Shown here piece by piece: positions 7,906 through 16,035 of a DNA stretch of 20,599 nt. The position numbers and the translations under genes are program-made. Where the stretch lies: the NCBI GenBank assembly GCA_043758105.1, contig JAYVOF010000241.1:1-20599 (forward strand), read 5' to 3'. The notes under the pieces were generated by a model, which did no database searches, was not told the DNA's origin, and worked only from the letters and a program-made list of their open reading frames with translations. The DNA comes from JANPPS01 sp043758105. Lineage in GTDB: Bacteria > Pseudomonadota > Alphaproteobacteria > Acetobacterales > Acetobacteraceae. Position 1 is the stretch's first letter. Each line of letters opens with the position of its first letter.

Positions 7906-9021
7906 CTATTCGGGCTTCGGCGGACGGATCCCCAGCATGATCAGCATGGCATGGCGCGCATCCTCGTTCGGCACCACCTCCTCCAGCAGCTCCGGCCAGC
8001 TCAGGCGCGCGCGGCGAATGGCGTCTTCGAGGGTCATCGACAGCGGGGATTGCGGCTCCGCCTTACGGAAGAATGCGGCGATGCGGGCGAGATCGCGCAG
8101 CATATCCTCCCGCGTGGCGGTCCCGCCGGGCCCGGGACTGCCAGTCAGCGCGGGCGAGCTGGACATTGTTTCAACCGCGTCCTCCCCGGACGGCTCGGGT
8201 TCCGAGATCGGGTCGCGGCGTTCGGGCGCATACCGCATGGTGATGTGCAGCATGCTGTCCAGCAGCTCCCGCACGCGCCGGGCCGGCGGCGCATCGGCAC
8301 CGGCCCGGAGTTCGAGCGCGGCCGCAAGGCCGTTCCAGGCGACGATGGCCACATCCAGTTGCCCGCGCAGCGCCGCGAAATGCGGGCCCCCGGCAACCCG
8401 GGCGTCCCGTTCCACGTCTGCAAAGGCGGGGATTCCGGTGGCCAGCCGCTGTTTTTTGCGCGCCGCGTCACCGATCTTCTCGACCTCCTCGGCCTGCAAA
8501 TACTGCCAGAAGGTGACCATCTCGCCATCGGGCTTTTGAAACATCGCCTGCTTACGCAACGGTTGCAGCAGCGTGCCGTCGCTCTCGAGGCCGTTCAGGC
8601 CCACGAGCGGGGCCACCAGCGTGGCCACCCCGTCCTCGTCCGGGGCCGGATACAGCCCGTCATCCCAGAATCGTTCCACCAATCCCGCCATCAAAGCCGC
8701 CCCAGCCGACAGCCCGGCGGCCCCGGCGTCACGGACCAGCGCCTCCGTCAGCCACGACGCCGCCTCCAAATCCTTGGCGCGCTCCGTCAGGATCCGGATC
8801 GCCAGGTCCCGCACGGTGCGCCATTGTGGCGGCGGTGCGGCGGCGGCCCCCTCCGCACCATCGGCCTCCCGCTCGATCGCCCGCGCCTCCGCCCGGGCGT
8901 CGCGCAGCCGGTAATACAGCGATCCGGCCGAGCTATCCTCACGCGGATCTTGGCCCGTGGGCCGTTCGCCCGGCAGTGGGGCCAGCAATGCGTCGAGGCC
9001 GAGGCCGGTCAGGTCCGACAA
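7906..9021 (-). CDS. tssA: Type VI secretion protein TssA (ImpA N-terminal family)
   Basis: TssA caps or primes the T6SS tail sheath at the baseplate. The 371-residue protein has the ImpA N-terminal domain at about residues 8-150: the PLPGERPTGQDPRED motif, a charged helix, the WRTVRDLAIRILTERAKDLEAA segment and the conserved GLVERFWDDGLYPAPDEDG stretch. After a Pro/Gly/Ser-rich linker (about residues 285-305), the C-terminal segment (FFRKAEPQSPLSMTLEDAIRRAR ... LIMLGI) matches the short-TssA type C-terminus. The start is TTG at 9021-9019 on the minus strand, supported by AAGGA nine bases upstream. It diverges from tssH across a 111-base promoter region, and its neighbours confirm the T6SS role. 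Confidence 0.9.
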   Translation of the reverse strand: MSDLTGLGLDALLAPLPGERPTGQDPREDSSAGSLYYRLRDARAEARAIEREADGAEGAAAAPPPQWRTVRDLAIRILTERAKDLEAASWLTEALVRDAGAAGLSAGAALMAGLVERFWDDGLYPAPDEDGVATLVAPLVGLNGLESDGTLLQPLRKQAMFQKPDGEMVTFWQYLQAEEVEKIGDAARKKQRLATGIPAFADVERDARVAGGPHFAALRGQLDVAIVAWNGLAAALELRAGADAPPARRVRELLDSMLHITMRYAPERRDPISEPEPSGEDAVETMSSSPALTGSPGPGGTATREDMLRDLARIAAFFRKAEPQSPLSMTLEDAIRRARLSWPELLEEVVPNEDARHAMLIMLGIRPPKPE

Positions 9022-9068
9022 AATATCAAATCCTTCATGTCGTTAACCGTTACAGGGTATGGACAGCA

Positions 9069-9099
9069 TTGCAACGCGCACGTAACGTGCCGATACGAT
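9069..9099 (+). promoter_or_regulatory. Candidate tssH promoter with internal dyad
   Basis: TTGCAA (9069-9074) and TACGAT (9094-9099) resemble sigma-70 -35 and -10 boxes but with a long 19-base spacer. The spacer contains a dyad, GCACGT-A-ACGTGC (9078-9090). Long spacers with internal symmetry are typical of promoters controlled by distorting activators, but no regulator gene is seen. Low confidence. Confidence 0.3.
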
Positions 9100-9132
9100 A
9101 ACGCATCAAGTCAGTCCGAAGGAAGCCTATAA

Positions 9133-11775
9133 ATGGCCGCGCTGGACCTCAAGCCCCTCATCGCCCGTCTGGACGACCAGTGCCGCCGGGCGCTGGAGGC
9201 TGCGGCGGGGTTCACCCTGTCCCGTAGCCACTACAATGTCGAGATCGAGCATTGGCTGGCGAAATTGCTGGATGTGCCCGACAGCGACATCGGTCTGATT
9301 CTGCGCCATTACGAGATCGACGAGGGCCGGCTGCGCGCCGATCTCAATCGCGGGTTCGACCGGATGAAGACTGGTAACGCCCGGGCGCCGGGGCTGGCCC
9401 CCGAAATCGTGGCCGCGATCAAAGAGGCTTGGCTGCTCGCTTCGGTGGAACAGGGCCTGTCCCGCGTTCGCTCCGGCCATTTGCTTTGGGCGTTGCTGGC
9501 CGATGAGACGCTTGCCCGGCACACCCGCGACATTTCCGGCCAATTCGCCCGTATTTCGCCCGATACGCTGAAGCGGGACCTGCCCACCATCACCGCGAAC
9601 GGGGCGGAGGCTACGGCCGCCCCGGCAGAGGCGGCTGCTGGCACGGACGGGGTGGCGCGTCCGCCGGGACCGGGCGGCACGCCGGCGCTGGACCAGTTCA
9701 CCCAGGACCTCACGGCTCGCGCCCGCGCCGGCAAGATCGATCCGATCCTGGGCCGCGACGCCGAAATCCGCCAGGTGGTCGATATCCTGACCCGGCGCCG
9801 CCAAAACAACCCGATCCTGACCGGGGAGGCCGGGGTGGGAAAGACGGCGGTGGTGGAGGGCTTCGCGCTGCGCATCGCTGAAGGGGACGTGCCGCCGGCG
9901 CTGAAGGACGTGTCGGTCCGCACGCTCGATCTCGGGCTGCTGCAGGCGGGTGCCGGGGTGAAGGGTGAGTTCGAGAATCGGCTGAAACAGGTGATCGAGG
10001 AGGTGCGGGCCAGCCCCAAGCCCATCATTCTGTTCATCGATGAGGCGCACACGCTGATCGGCGCGGGCGGCCAGGCGGGGCAGGGGGACGCGGCAAACCT
10101 GTTGAAACCGGCGCTGGCGCGCGGTGAACTTCGCACCATCGCGGCCACCACCTGGGCCGAATACAAGAAATATTTTGAAAAAGACGCGGCGCTCACCCGG
10201 CGCTTCCAGACCGTGAAGGTGGAAGAGCCGAGTGAGGCGGTGGCGATCGACATGATCCGCGGCCTGGTCGCTACGCTCGAGGCGCATCACAAGGTGCGCA
10301 TTTTAGATGAAGCGGTGAGCGAGGCGGTGCGGCTGTCGGCGCGTTTCATCCCGGCCCGCCAGCTGCCGGATAAAGGTGTGTCGCTAATCGATACCGCGTG
10401 TGCGCGGGTGGCGATGAGTCAATCGGCAGTGCCGGCCCCGATCGAGGATTTGCGGCGGCGGACGGTGCTGATCGATACCGAGCTTGGCATCCTCGGCCGG
10501 GAAACCCTGGCCGGCGGCACCCATGCGACCCGGCAGGAGGAACTTCAGGCCGAGCGCGCGACCGCGCAGGAGGGCCTGGCGGCGCTGGAAATCCGCTGGG
10601 AAAAGGAAAAGACGCTGGCGGCCGGCATGGCCGAGGCGCGGGCGACGCTGGAGGGTGCGGGGCCCGACTCCCCCCCGTGCACCCAGGGCACGGCGCGGGA
10701 CACGCTCGCCAAACTTACCGCAGAGTTGCGGGCGTTGCAGGGTGAGCAGCCGTTGATCCACCCGGTGGTGGATGGCCAGGCGGTGGCGGAGATCGTGGAG
10801 GGCTGGACCGGAATTCCGGCCGGACGGATGCGCGCGGATGAAATCCAAAGCGTGCTGAAGCTGCGTGAGCGGCTGGAGCGGCGGATCATCGGTCAGCCGC
10901 ATGCGCTGGACGCGGTGGCGCAGGCGATCCGCACCTCCCGCGCGAAGCTGACGGATCCGCGCAAGCCCATCGGCGTGTTCCTGATGGTTGGCACGTCGGG
11001 CGTGGGCAAGACGGAGACGGCGCTGGCGCTGGCAGATTTGCTGTATGGCGGCGAGCAGAACGTGACGACCATCAACATGACGGAGTTCAAGGAGGAGCAT
11101 AAGGTCAGCTTACTGATGGGAAGTCCGCCGGGCTATGTCGGCTATGGCGAGGGCGGCATTTTGACCGAGGCCGTGCGGCGGCGCCCGTATTCCGTGATCC
11201 TGCTGGACGAAATGGAAAAGGCGCATCCGGGTGTGCAGGACGTGTTCTTCCAAGTCTTTGATAAGGGAACTATGAAAGACGGCGAGGGCCGGGACATCGA
11301 TTTCAAGAATTGTGTGATCATCATGACCAGTAACGCCGGCACCGATCTGATCACAAAGCTGTTCGCCGATCCGGAGAGCGCGCCGGATGCTGCGGGCCTG
11401 GCGGAGGCGCTTCGTCCCGAGCTGATGAAGTCGTTCAAACCCGCCTTTTTGGGCCGGGTTTCGCTCGTGCCGTATTTCCCGCTGTCGCCGGAGGTGATCC
11501 GCCTGATCGTGGGCCTGCAACTGGACCGCATCCGCCGCCGGGTGTGGGACAGCTATCGCGCCGGGTTGACCTGGGCGCCTGAACTTCAGGACGTGATCGC
11601 CGCGCGCTGCACCGAGAATGCGTCGGGCGCGCGCAATGTCGAACACATCCTATCCCGAACGCTGTTGCCGGAGCTATCGGCACACGTCCTGTCCCGACTG
11701 GCCGACGGTGGGACGGTAGAAAAGGTGCATGTCGGCGTGGGACCATCCGGGTCCTTCGACTACGCCGTGCATTGA
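9133..11775 (+). CDS. tssH: Type VI secretion ATPase TssH (ClpV)
   Basis: TssH/ClpV is the AAA+ ATPase that disassembles contracted TssBC sheath in the cytoplasm. The protein has 880 residues. After an N-terminal Clp_N-like domain (1-150) and a Pro/Ala linker, the first AAA module has Walker A GEAGVGKT (231-238) and Walker B ILFIDEAH (299-306). A charged coiled middle region (about 435-535) follows. The second module has Walker A GTSGVGKT (620-627) and Walker B VILLDEMEK (688-696), and a C-terminal ClpB small domain ends the protein. Length fits the ClpV family. ATG 9133 has GGAAG just upstream. hcp starts 36 bases downstream, probably in the same operon. TssB and TssC, its substrate, are not in this window. 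Confidence 0.95.
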   Translation: MAALDLKPLIARLDDQCRRALEAAAGFTLSRSHYNVEIEHWLAKLLDVPDSDIGLILRHYEIDEGRLRADLNRGFDRMKTGNARAPGLAPEIVAAIKEAWLLASVEQGLSRVRSGHLLWALLADETLARHTRDISGQFARISPDTLKRDLPTITANGAEATAAPAEAAAGTDGVARPPGPGGTPALDQFTQDLTARARAGKIDPILGRDAEIRQVVDILTRRRQNNPILTGEAGVGKTAVVEGFALRIAEGDVPPALKDVSVRTLDLGLLQAGAGVKGEFENRLKQVIEEVRASPKPIILFIDEAHTLIGAGGQAGQGDAANLLKPALARGELRTIAATTWAEYKKYFEKDAALTRRFQTVKVEEPSEAVAIDMIRGLVATLEAHHKVRILDEAVSEAVRLSARFIPARQLPDKGVSLIDTACARVAMSQSAVPAPIEDLRRRTVLIDTELGILGRETLAGGTHATRQEELQAERATAQEGLAALEIRWEKEKTLAAGMAEARATLEGAGPDSPPCTQGTARDTLAKLTAELRALQGEQPLIHPVVDGQAVAEIVEGWTGIPAGRMRADEIQSVLKLRERLERRIIGQPHALDAVAQAIRTSRAKLTDPRKPIGVFLMVGTSGVGKTETALALADLLYGGEQNVTTINMTEFKEEHKVSLLMGSPPGYVGYGEGGILTEAVRRRPYSVILLDEMEKAHPGVQDVFFQVFDKGTMKDGEGRDIDFKNCVIIMTSNAGTDLITKLFADPESAPDAAGLAEALRPELMKSFKPAFLGRVSLVPYFPLSPEVIRLIVGLQLDRIRRRVWDSYRAGLTWAPELQDVIAARCTENASGARNVEHILSRTLLPELSAHVLSRLADGGTVEKVHVGVGPSGSFDYAVH

Positions 11776-11811
11776 TGATGGTAAGACAAACGCGGTTAAT
11801 GGGAGAGTAGG

Positions 11812-12294
11812 ATGCCGATTTATGTAAATTATGACTCGCTGGCCATCAAGGGTGACGTGACCGAGTCGGACCACACGAACTGGATCGAAGTTCATTCCTT
11901 CCAGTGGGGCGTGGGCCGGGGCATCAGCAGCCCCACCGGTGCCAGTGCGGACCGGGAAAGCTCGGCGCCGTCGGTGAGCGAGATCGTGGTGACCAAGGAC
12001 CAGGACATCGCCTCCGTCGGACTGTGCACGGCGGCGCTGCAGGGCGACGGGGTTAAGGTGATCGTGCATTTCTGTCGGACAAACAAGGATAAGATGGACG
12101 TTTACCTGACGTTCGAACTCGAGAACGTCATGATCAGCGGCTATAGCATGAGCAGCGGCGGCGACCGGCCGAGCGAAAGCGTTTCGCTGAACTTCACCAA
12201 GATCATGCTGAAGGGCACGCAGATGTCGAAGGACGGCAAGGCAGCCGAGCCGGCCAACATCAGCTACGACCTGTCCACCGCCGTCGCGTCCTGA
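11812..12294 (+). CDS. hcp: Hcp family T6SS tube protein
   Basis: Hcp forms the hexameric rings of the secreted inner tube and can hold small effectors in its lumen. The protein has 160 residues, matching the family. The N-terminus (MPIYVNYDSLAIKGDVTESD) and the HSFQWGVGRGISSPTG region with later VSEIVVTKDQD are typical Hcp features. ATG 11812 is preceded by GGGAGA with 5 bases spacing. It follows tssH directly. A strong hairpin lies 6 bases after the stop, which may uncouple hcp expression from the next gene. Two small genes downstream could encode cargo. Confidence 0.95.
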   Translation: MPIYVNYDSLAIKGDVTESDHTNWIEVHSFQWGVGRGISSPTGASADRESSAPSVSEIVVTKDQDIASVGLCTAALQGDGVKVIVHFCRTNKDKMDVYLTFELENVMISGYSMSSGGDRPSESVSLNFTKIMLKGTQMSKDGKAAEPANISYDLSTAVAS

Positions 12295-12300
12295 CCCGTG

Positions 12301-12325
12301 CGGGCGGCGCGTGACGCGCCGCCCG
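12301..12325 (+). terminator. Strong GC-rich hairpin after hcp
   Basis: CGGGCGGCGCG (12301-12311), loop TGA, then the perfect complement CGCGCCGCCCG (12315-12325). The 11-bp stem starts 6 bases after the hcp stop. No T-run follows (TTACC), so it is not a classical intrinsic terminator. It could reduce readthrough or protect the 3' end of an abundant hcp mRNA. Confidence 0.6.
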
Positions 12326-12353
12326 TTACCAGGCGACTTACGGAGACGAAGCC

Positions 12354-12821
12354 ATGACCGTCAGCAGTGATTGCTCTTACCGTGTAAAAGACACGGATGA
12401 TTGGGCCAAAGGATCGTCGGGCGACGGGCAATTGGGCGGTAAGTCACACGCTGAACAAACAGCCTATCAGGCGACGCTCTACAAATCCGATGGTGCGAAG
12501 AAGTTCAAATTCATACAAAATGCATTTCCGTGCTATAAATGCTTGGATTTTTTCCTGCTTAAATCGGTAGCGGGCGCCAGTTTTGTTTTCGAGTGTACTG
12601 AGAACCATGGGCTGTATGCCGTCGAAGCCTGCTACGTCCCCGATAACCATCCCAAAGCGCGGGACGCAACTCTGGCGGGAACGTTGCGGATTGAGGCTGG
12701 TGAGGTCCGCGGGCTGTATAGCACGATGGTCGTTTATCCGGCCGCGGCAACGCCAACGGCGCTTGCAGTGATCAATTCGTCCGCTCCGGCCAAGTGCACT
12801 AAAACTAAGAACAAAAAATAG
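12354..12821 (+). CDS. Small protein with deaminase-like HAE...PCxxC motif; candidate T6SS effector
   Basis: A 155-residue protein of unknown family. It contains H32-A-E34 and P59-C60-Y-K-C63, the spacing and order of zinc ligands and catalytic glutamate in cytidine-deaminase-fold enzymes (H/C-A-E followed about 25 residues later by PCxxC). The intervening segment ends in a predicted strand (FKFIQN) before PCxxC, as in that fold. There is no signal peptide or membrane segment. ATG 12354 has GGAGA seven bases upstream. The gene is markedly AT-richer than its neighbours (about 41% G+C in 12481-12600 by hand count, against about 70% at the end of hcp), suggesting recent acquisition. Its place just after hcp, and its size of about 17 kDa, fit an Hcp-loaded nucleotide or nucleic-acid deaminase toxin. 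The zinc motif is seen; enzyme activity and secretion are inferred. A structural zinc site is the alternative. Confidence 0.6.
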   Translation: MTVSSDCSYRVKDTDDWAKGSSGDGQLGGKSHAEQTAYQATLYKSDGAKKFKFIQNAFPCYKCLDFFLLKSVAGASFVFECTENHGLYAVEACYVPDNHPKARDATLAGTLRIEAGEVRGLYSTMVVYPAAATPTALAVINSSAPAKCTKTKNKK

Positions 12822-12854
12822 CACAGCAAGTCGCCACTAAGCGTGGAGCACTAG

Positions 12855-13352
12855 ATGTACGATCTCGCGAGCACGGAACTAAGGCAAAAGAACCGGATCA
12901 TCGACATGTGGCGACAGGGCGGCGGCGACACCCTGGTCAAAGTCATGGCAAAAGGCCGGGTCGCCGATCCCGGTCGCGCCGTCGGCTATTGCACGACCGT
13001 GAAATACCTCGCCGGACGCACCCCAGTGCAAATGGAAAAGATCGTCGGCTTTGAAGAAGGAACGATCTTGAAGGATGGCGCCGAACTGTTCCAGGTCTGG
13101 CCACTCCCCGCGCCGGACCAGTTCTTGTTCCGCGGCTACTCATACCTGCCGGCCGGGGTGCCGCAAATAGATGGTCAGGTCATCGACACCCGCTACCCGC
13201 CCGGCTCGGGAGCGCCGCAATGGGAGCTGAAAACGTATCCGCAATCTGGCCTCCGCTGGCTCCGCACCATCCTGCCCAGCCAAATTTTGGTGATCAGCTA
13301 CGCGGACCTGAAGCCAAACGCGCCCGCGTTCATCGCAACCTCCCGCTCCTGA
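12855..13352 (+). CDS. Uncharacterised protein; possible partner or immunity of the deaminase-like gene
   Basis: A 165-residue protein I do not recognise. ATG 12855 is preceded by GGAG with 6 bases spacing, 33 bases after the deaminase-like gene, so the two probably form one unit. It has no signal peptide or membrane helix. Notable segments are GYCTTVKYLAGRTPVQMEK, RGYSYLPAGVP and the Pro/Gly-rich YPPGSGAPQWELK. A cytoplasmic location would suit an immunity protein for a deaminase toxin, but it could equally be an effector or adaptor. It ends 3 bases before the convergent tssM stop, close to where the tssM C-terminal domain is missing. Confidence 0.55.
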   Translation: MYDLASTELRQKNRIIDMWRQGGGDTLVKVMAKGRVADPGRAVGYCTTVKYLAGRTPVQMEKIVGFEEGTILKDGAELFQVWPLPAPDQFLFRGYSYLPAGVPQIDGQVIDTRYPPGSGAPQWELKTYPQSGLRWLRTILPSQILVISYADLKPNAPAFIATSRS

Positions 13353-13355
13353 CCC

Positions 13356-15953
13356 TCATTTCGGCACCGAAGCCGCCCGCAGCGCCGCCGTGTCGTCCGC
13401 CACCGCGCGCAGCCAACGTGATACCGGCGGCGGCCAGTGCTGGGCGTCCACGCGTAGCGCCGCGGGCGGGTCGCCCTGGGCGGGCAATGCCGCAACCCCG
13501 ATCGGCGCCGCCGCCATCTTCGACAGCATCTGCTGCACGTCCGTCAGCGACCGCAGCGCCTGGTCCAGCGGGGCACCGGGGCCGTCCCCCACCAAATCCA
13601 ACAGCGCCCGGAAATGCGCCGCCACCGGCGCATCGGCCCCGCCAACATGCTGTGCTACCCCGGCCAATAGGGTCCGCAGCGGTGATTGCGGCGCCCGCAG
13701 AATGAACAAATCCTGCGCCCCCTGGCTCACGCTCACTACCTTCACAATCTGGAAATCGGCCAGCAGCGCGTCCCAGGCGCGGGTGAACTCCGCGTCATAC
13801 AGCCGCATCGTTTCCGCCTCCACCGCCGACAACGCCGCCGGATCATCGGCGAGGCCCGTGCGGGCACCCAGCACCCAGCTTTCGGCCGCAACGGCGCGGA
13901 TGGCGGGGTTCAGCGCCGGCAGCAGCACACCGCGATACCCGGCCGCGGTCAGAAACCCCGGCACCCCCTCATCCAACGGACGCCCGGAGCTCCGTGTGAA
14001 CAGCGGCGCCCCCAGCACGCCCAGCGCGTCCCGGGCGCGCCAGGGCGGTGCATTCCGGGCGGCGGCGGACCGGCTGATCCGGGCATAAACCCGGGCCGCC
14101 GGCGACACCCGCCCGAAATTCGTCCGCGCCCGGTCCACCATCGCGCCGTCCAGCGCCACGGCGGGCAACGGTTCGGCCAACAGCGCGTCCAAATGCCCCG
14201 CCAGCCGCTCCCGCGCCGGCGCCAGACCCGGGCCACCCAGCGACGCCGCCCAGTCCAGCCGCATCCATTCGCGCACCAACCCCGAATCCAGCGGCCCGGC
14301 ACTGCCCAGCATCAAATAGACCCGGGTCGCCTCATACGCGTACTCCGGACGGTCCGCCGCCCCCGCGAGCTGCCCCTCCAACCGCCGCACCAGCCGCGGC
14401 AACAGCGTCCGCTCCAGCGCATGGCGATAGGCGGTGCGGGACACGGCACCCAGCTCCGCCTCGTCCGTCGCATCGGCGAACGGGAGGTCCCGCGCCTGAT
14501 CGAGCAATGACAGCACGCCGGGTAAATCGGCATCCGCCACCGGGTCGAGCGGACGGCGCCCGGCCTCGTTCGCATAGCTATCGAGCGCCACCTGCATCGC
14601 CGCCTGGTTCGCCGCCGCCACCGCATGCAGCCGCCACACCACGCCGCACGCACCGAGCGACACCAGCACGACCGCGCCCAGCGCCGCCACCCGCAGCGTC
14701 CGTCCGCGCCGCATCGCCTGCGGCCCGGTGCGCACCAGCATCGCCTCCCCGGGGAGCACGCCCACCAGCAGCCGATGCAGAAACAGGCTGCGGCCTCGCA
14801 CCGGCTGCAGGCTCGCGGCCCGGCGCTGGTCCACGCCGAATGCCCGCGATAGCAGCCCGGTCAGCCGGTCCACCGGCGTGCCCTCTTGCGTGCCGGACGC
14901 CAGGTAGAACCCGCGCAACACCGGTGCCGGACGCAATTTCGACCCGCCGAACGCCTCCGCAATGAACGCGGTCAGCGGCTCCGCCAGGCTCGCGACCTGC
15001 GCCGGAAAGCCGGCGATCAGCCCCCGGCGCTCCGGGCTGCGCTCGGCCTGCAAACGGGACAGCACGCCGGCATCCAGCCGCGCCGCCAATGCCGCAAACG
15101 CCGGCCCCGTGTCCGGAACGGTGCCCCGCGCGGCCCACGGAAATGTAGATCCCCAGACCTGGCCGCGCCGTTCCAGGTCGAGGTCGTCGAAATACTCGGT
15201 AAATCCCAAGATCAAATCGGCCTTGGTGAACAGCAGATAGACCGGCAGCCGGATGCCGAGCCGCATCTCTAGCTCGCCGACGCGGTCCCGGATGGCCTGC
15301 GCATGCGCCCGCCGCAGCGGGACCGGGGCGCCGGCGATCTCCACCGCCGGGATCGCCACGATGACCCCGTTCAACGGCTGACGCGGCCGGGTGCGCAGCA
15401 GCAGGTCGAGGAACGCGAGCCACCCCGCGCGGTCACTCTCCGCGTCGCTATCCTGCGTCGTATAGCGCCCGGCGGTGTCGATCAGCACGGCCTGCCCGGT
15501 GAACCACCAGTCGCAGCGCCGGGTGCCGCCGACGCCCTGCAGCGGCGCCTGTCCCAACTGGTCTGCCAACGGAAACGTGAGCCCGGCGTTCAGCAGCGCC
15601 GTCGTCTTACCGGCGCCGGGCGGGCCGATGATGACGTACCAGGGCTGTTGATACAGCGCGCCCGAGCCACCCTGCTGCCGCAACAGCGCCAGCGCCTCGG
15701 TAAAACGCTGGCGCAGCGCGTCCTCCTCCTCGGCCCCCAGCAACCCGGTGACGAGCGCCGCCGCGCGCCGCCGCTGCCGCCACAGCAGGAATAGGGTCGT
15801 ACCGGCCCAGCCCAGCAGCAGCACGCCGAGGATCACCGCACGCACCGCGCCGGGCTCGAGCCACGGCAGCAGCGGGCCGAGCCACCAGACCAGCGCCATC
15901 AGCAAGGCGACGCCCGCCAGCGCCCACGCCGCGCCGATGATGATGGGCCGCAT
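13356..15953 (-). CDS. tssM: Type VI secretion membrane protein TssM (IcmF family), C-terminally short
   Basis: TssM is the inner-membrane scaffold protein linking TssL to TssJ across the periplasm. The 865-residue protein has two N-terminal transmembrane segments (about 4-24 and 36-57). A cytoplasmic NTPase-like domain follows, with Walker A GPPGAGKTT (110-118) and LIDTAGR (157-163), then the family motif FYLASGTQEGTPVDRL (349-364). A third membrane segment lies at 421-440, before a long periplasmic region. Typical TssM proteins are about 1100-1200 residues; this one stops at about the point where the periplasmic helical region should be followed by the C-terminal beta-rich domain that contacts TssJ. 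The start ATG 15953 has AAGGGGAG just upstream. Either the domain was lost or this lineage has a shorter form. Confidence 0.9.
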   Translation of the reverse strand: MRPIIIGAAWALAGVALLMALVWWLGPLLPWLEPGAVRAVILGVLLLGWAGTTLFLLWRQRRRAAALVTGLLGAEEEDALRQRFTEALALLRQQGGSGALYQQPWYVIIGPPGAGKTTALLNAGLTFPLADQLGQAPLQGVGGTRRCDWWFTGQAVLIDTAGRYTTQDSDAESDRAGWLAFLDLLLRTRPRQPLNGVIVAIPAVEIAGAPVPLRRAHAQAIRDRVGELEMRLGIRLPVYLLFTKADLILGFTEYFDDLDLERRGQVWGSTFPWAARGTVPDTGPAFAALAARLDAGVLSRLQAERSPERRGLIAGFPAQVASLAEPLTAFIAEAFGGSKLRPAPVLRGFYLASGTQEGTPVDRLTGLLSRAFGVDQRRAASLQPVRGRSLFLHRLLVGVLPGEAMLVRTGPQAMRRGRTLRVAALGAVVLVSLGACGVVWRLHAVAAANQAAMQVALDSYANEAGRRPLDPVADADLPGVLSLLDQARDLPFADATDEAELGAVSRTAYRHALERTLLPRLVRRLEGQLAGAADRPEYAYEATRVYLMLGSAGPLDSGLVREWMRLDWAASLGGPGLAPARERLAGHLDALLAEPLPAVALDGAMVDRARTNFGRVSPAARVYARISRSAAARNAPPWRARDALGVLGAPLFTRSSGRPLDEGVPGFLTAAGYRGVLLPALNPAIRAVAAESWVLGARTGLADDPAALSAVEAETMRLYDAEFTRAWDALLADFQIVKVVSVSQGAQDLFILRAPQSPLRTLLAGVAQHVGGADAPVAAHFRALLDLVGDGPGAPLDQALRSLTDVQQMLSKMAAAPIGVAALPAQGDPPAALRVDAQHWPPPVSRWLRAVADDTAALRAASVPK

Positions 15954-15970
15954 AACTCCCCTTTCGTTCG

Positions 15971-15990
15971 ATACGAAACCGGTATCGTAT
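15971..15990. promoter_or_regulatory. Near-perfect 20-bp palindrome between tssM and the hydrolase gene
   Basis: ATACGAAACCGGTATCGTAT matches its own reverse complement at 18 of 20 positions, centred on CCGG. It lies in the 82-base divergent region between tssM and the peptidoglycan hydrolase. The 8-mer CGATACGA overlapping it (15969-15976) also occurs at 9091-9098 in the tssA/tssH divergent region. It is a plausible operator for a dimeric regulator; none is in the window. Confidence 0.4.
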
Positions 15991-16035
15991 ATCCGCGCCG
16001 TGCGGTAGGGTCGTGCGTCGTCTCATTAGGATCCC

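Noticed and set aside
7867..9132. Long plus-strand open frame opposite tssA (421 residues)
   Set aside because: It is Arg/Pro-rich with no domain pattern and is the complement of the well-supported tssA; long antisense frames are common at this G+C content.
9127..10290. Long minus-strand open frame opposite tssH (387 residues)
   Set aside because: It lies entirely within tssH, which has both complete AAA+ modules; its composition looks like a shadow frame.
13686..14510. Plus-strand frame opposite tssM (274 residues)
   Set aside because: Low-complexity Arg/Pro/Gln/His-rich translation with no recognisable motif, antisense to a clear TssM.
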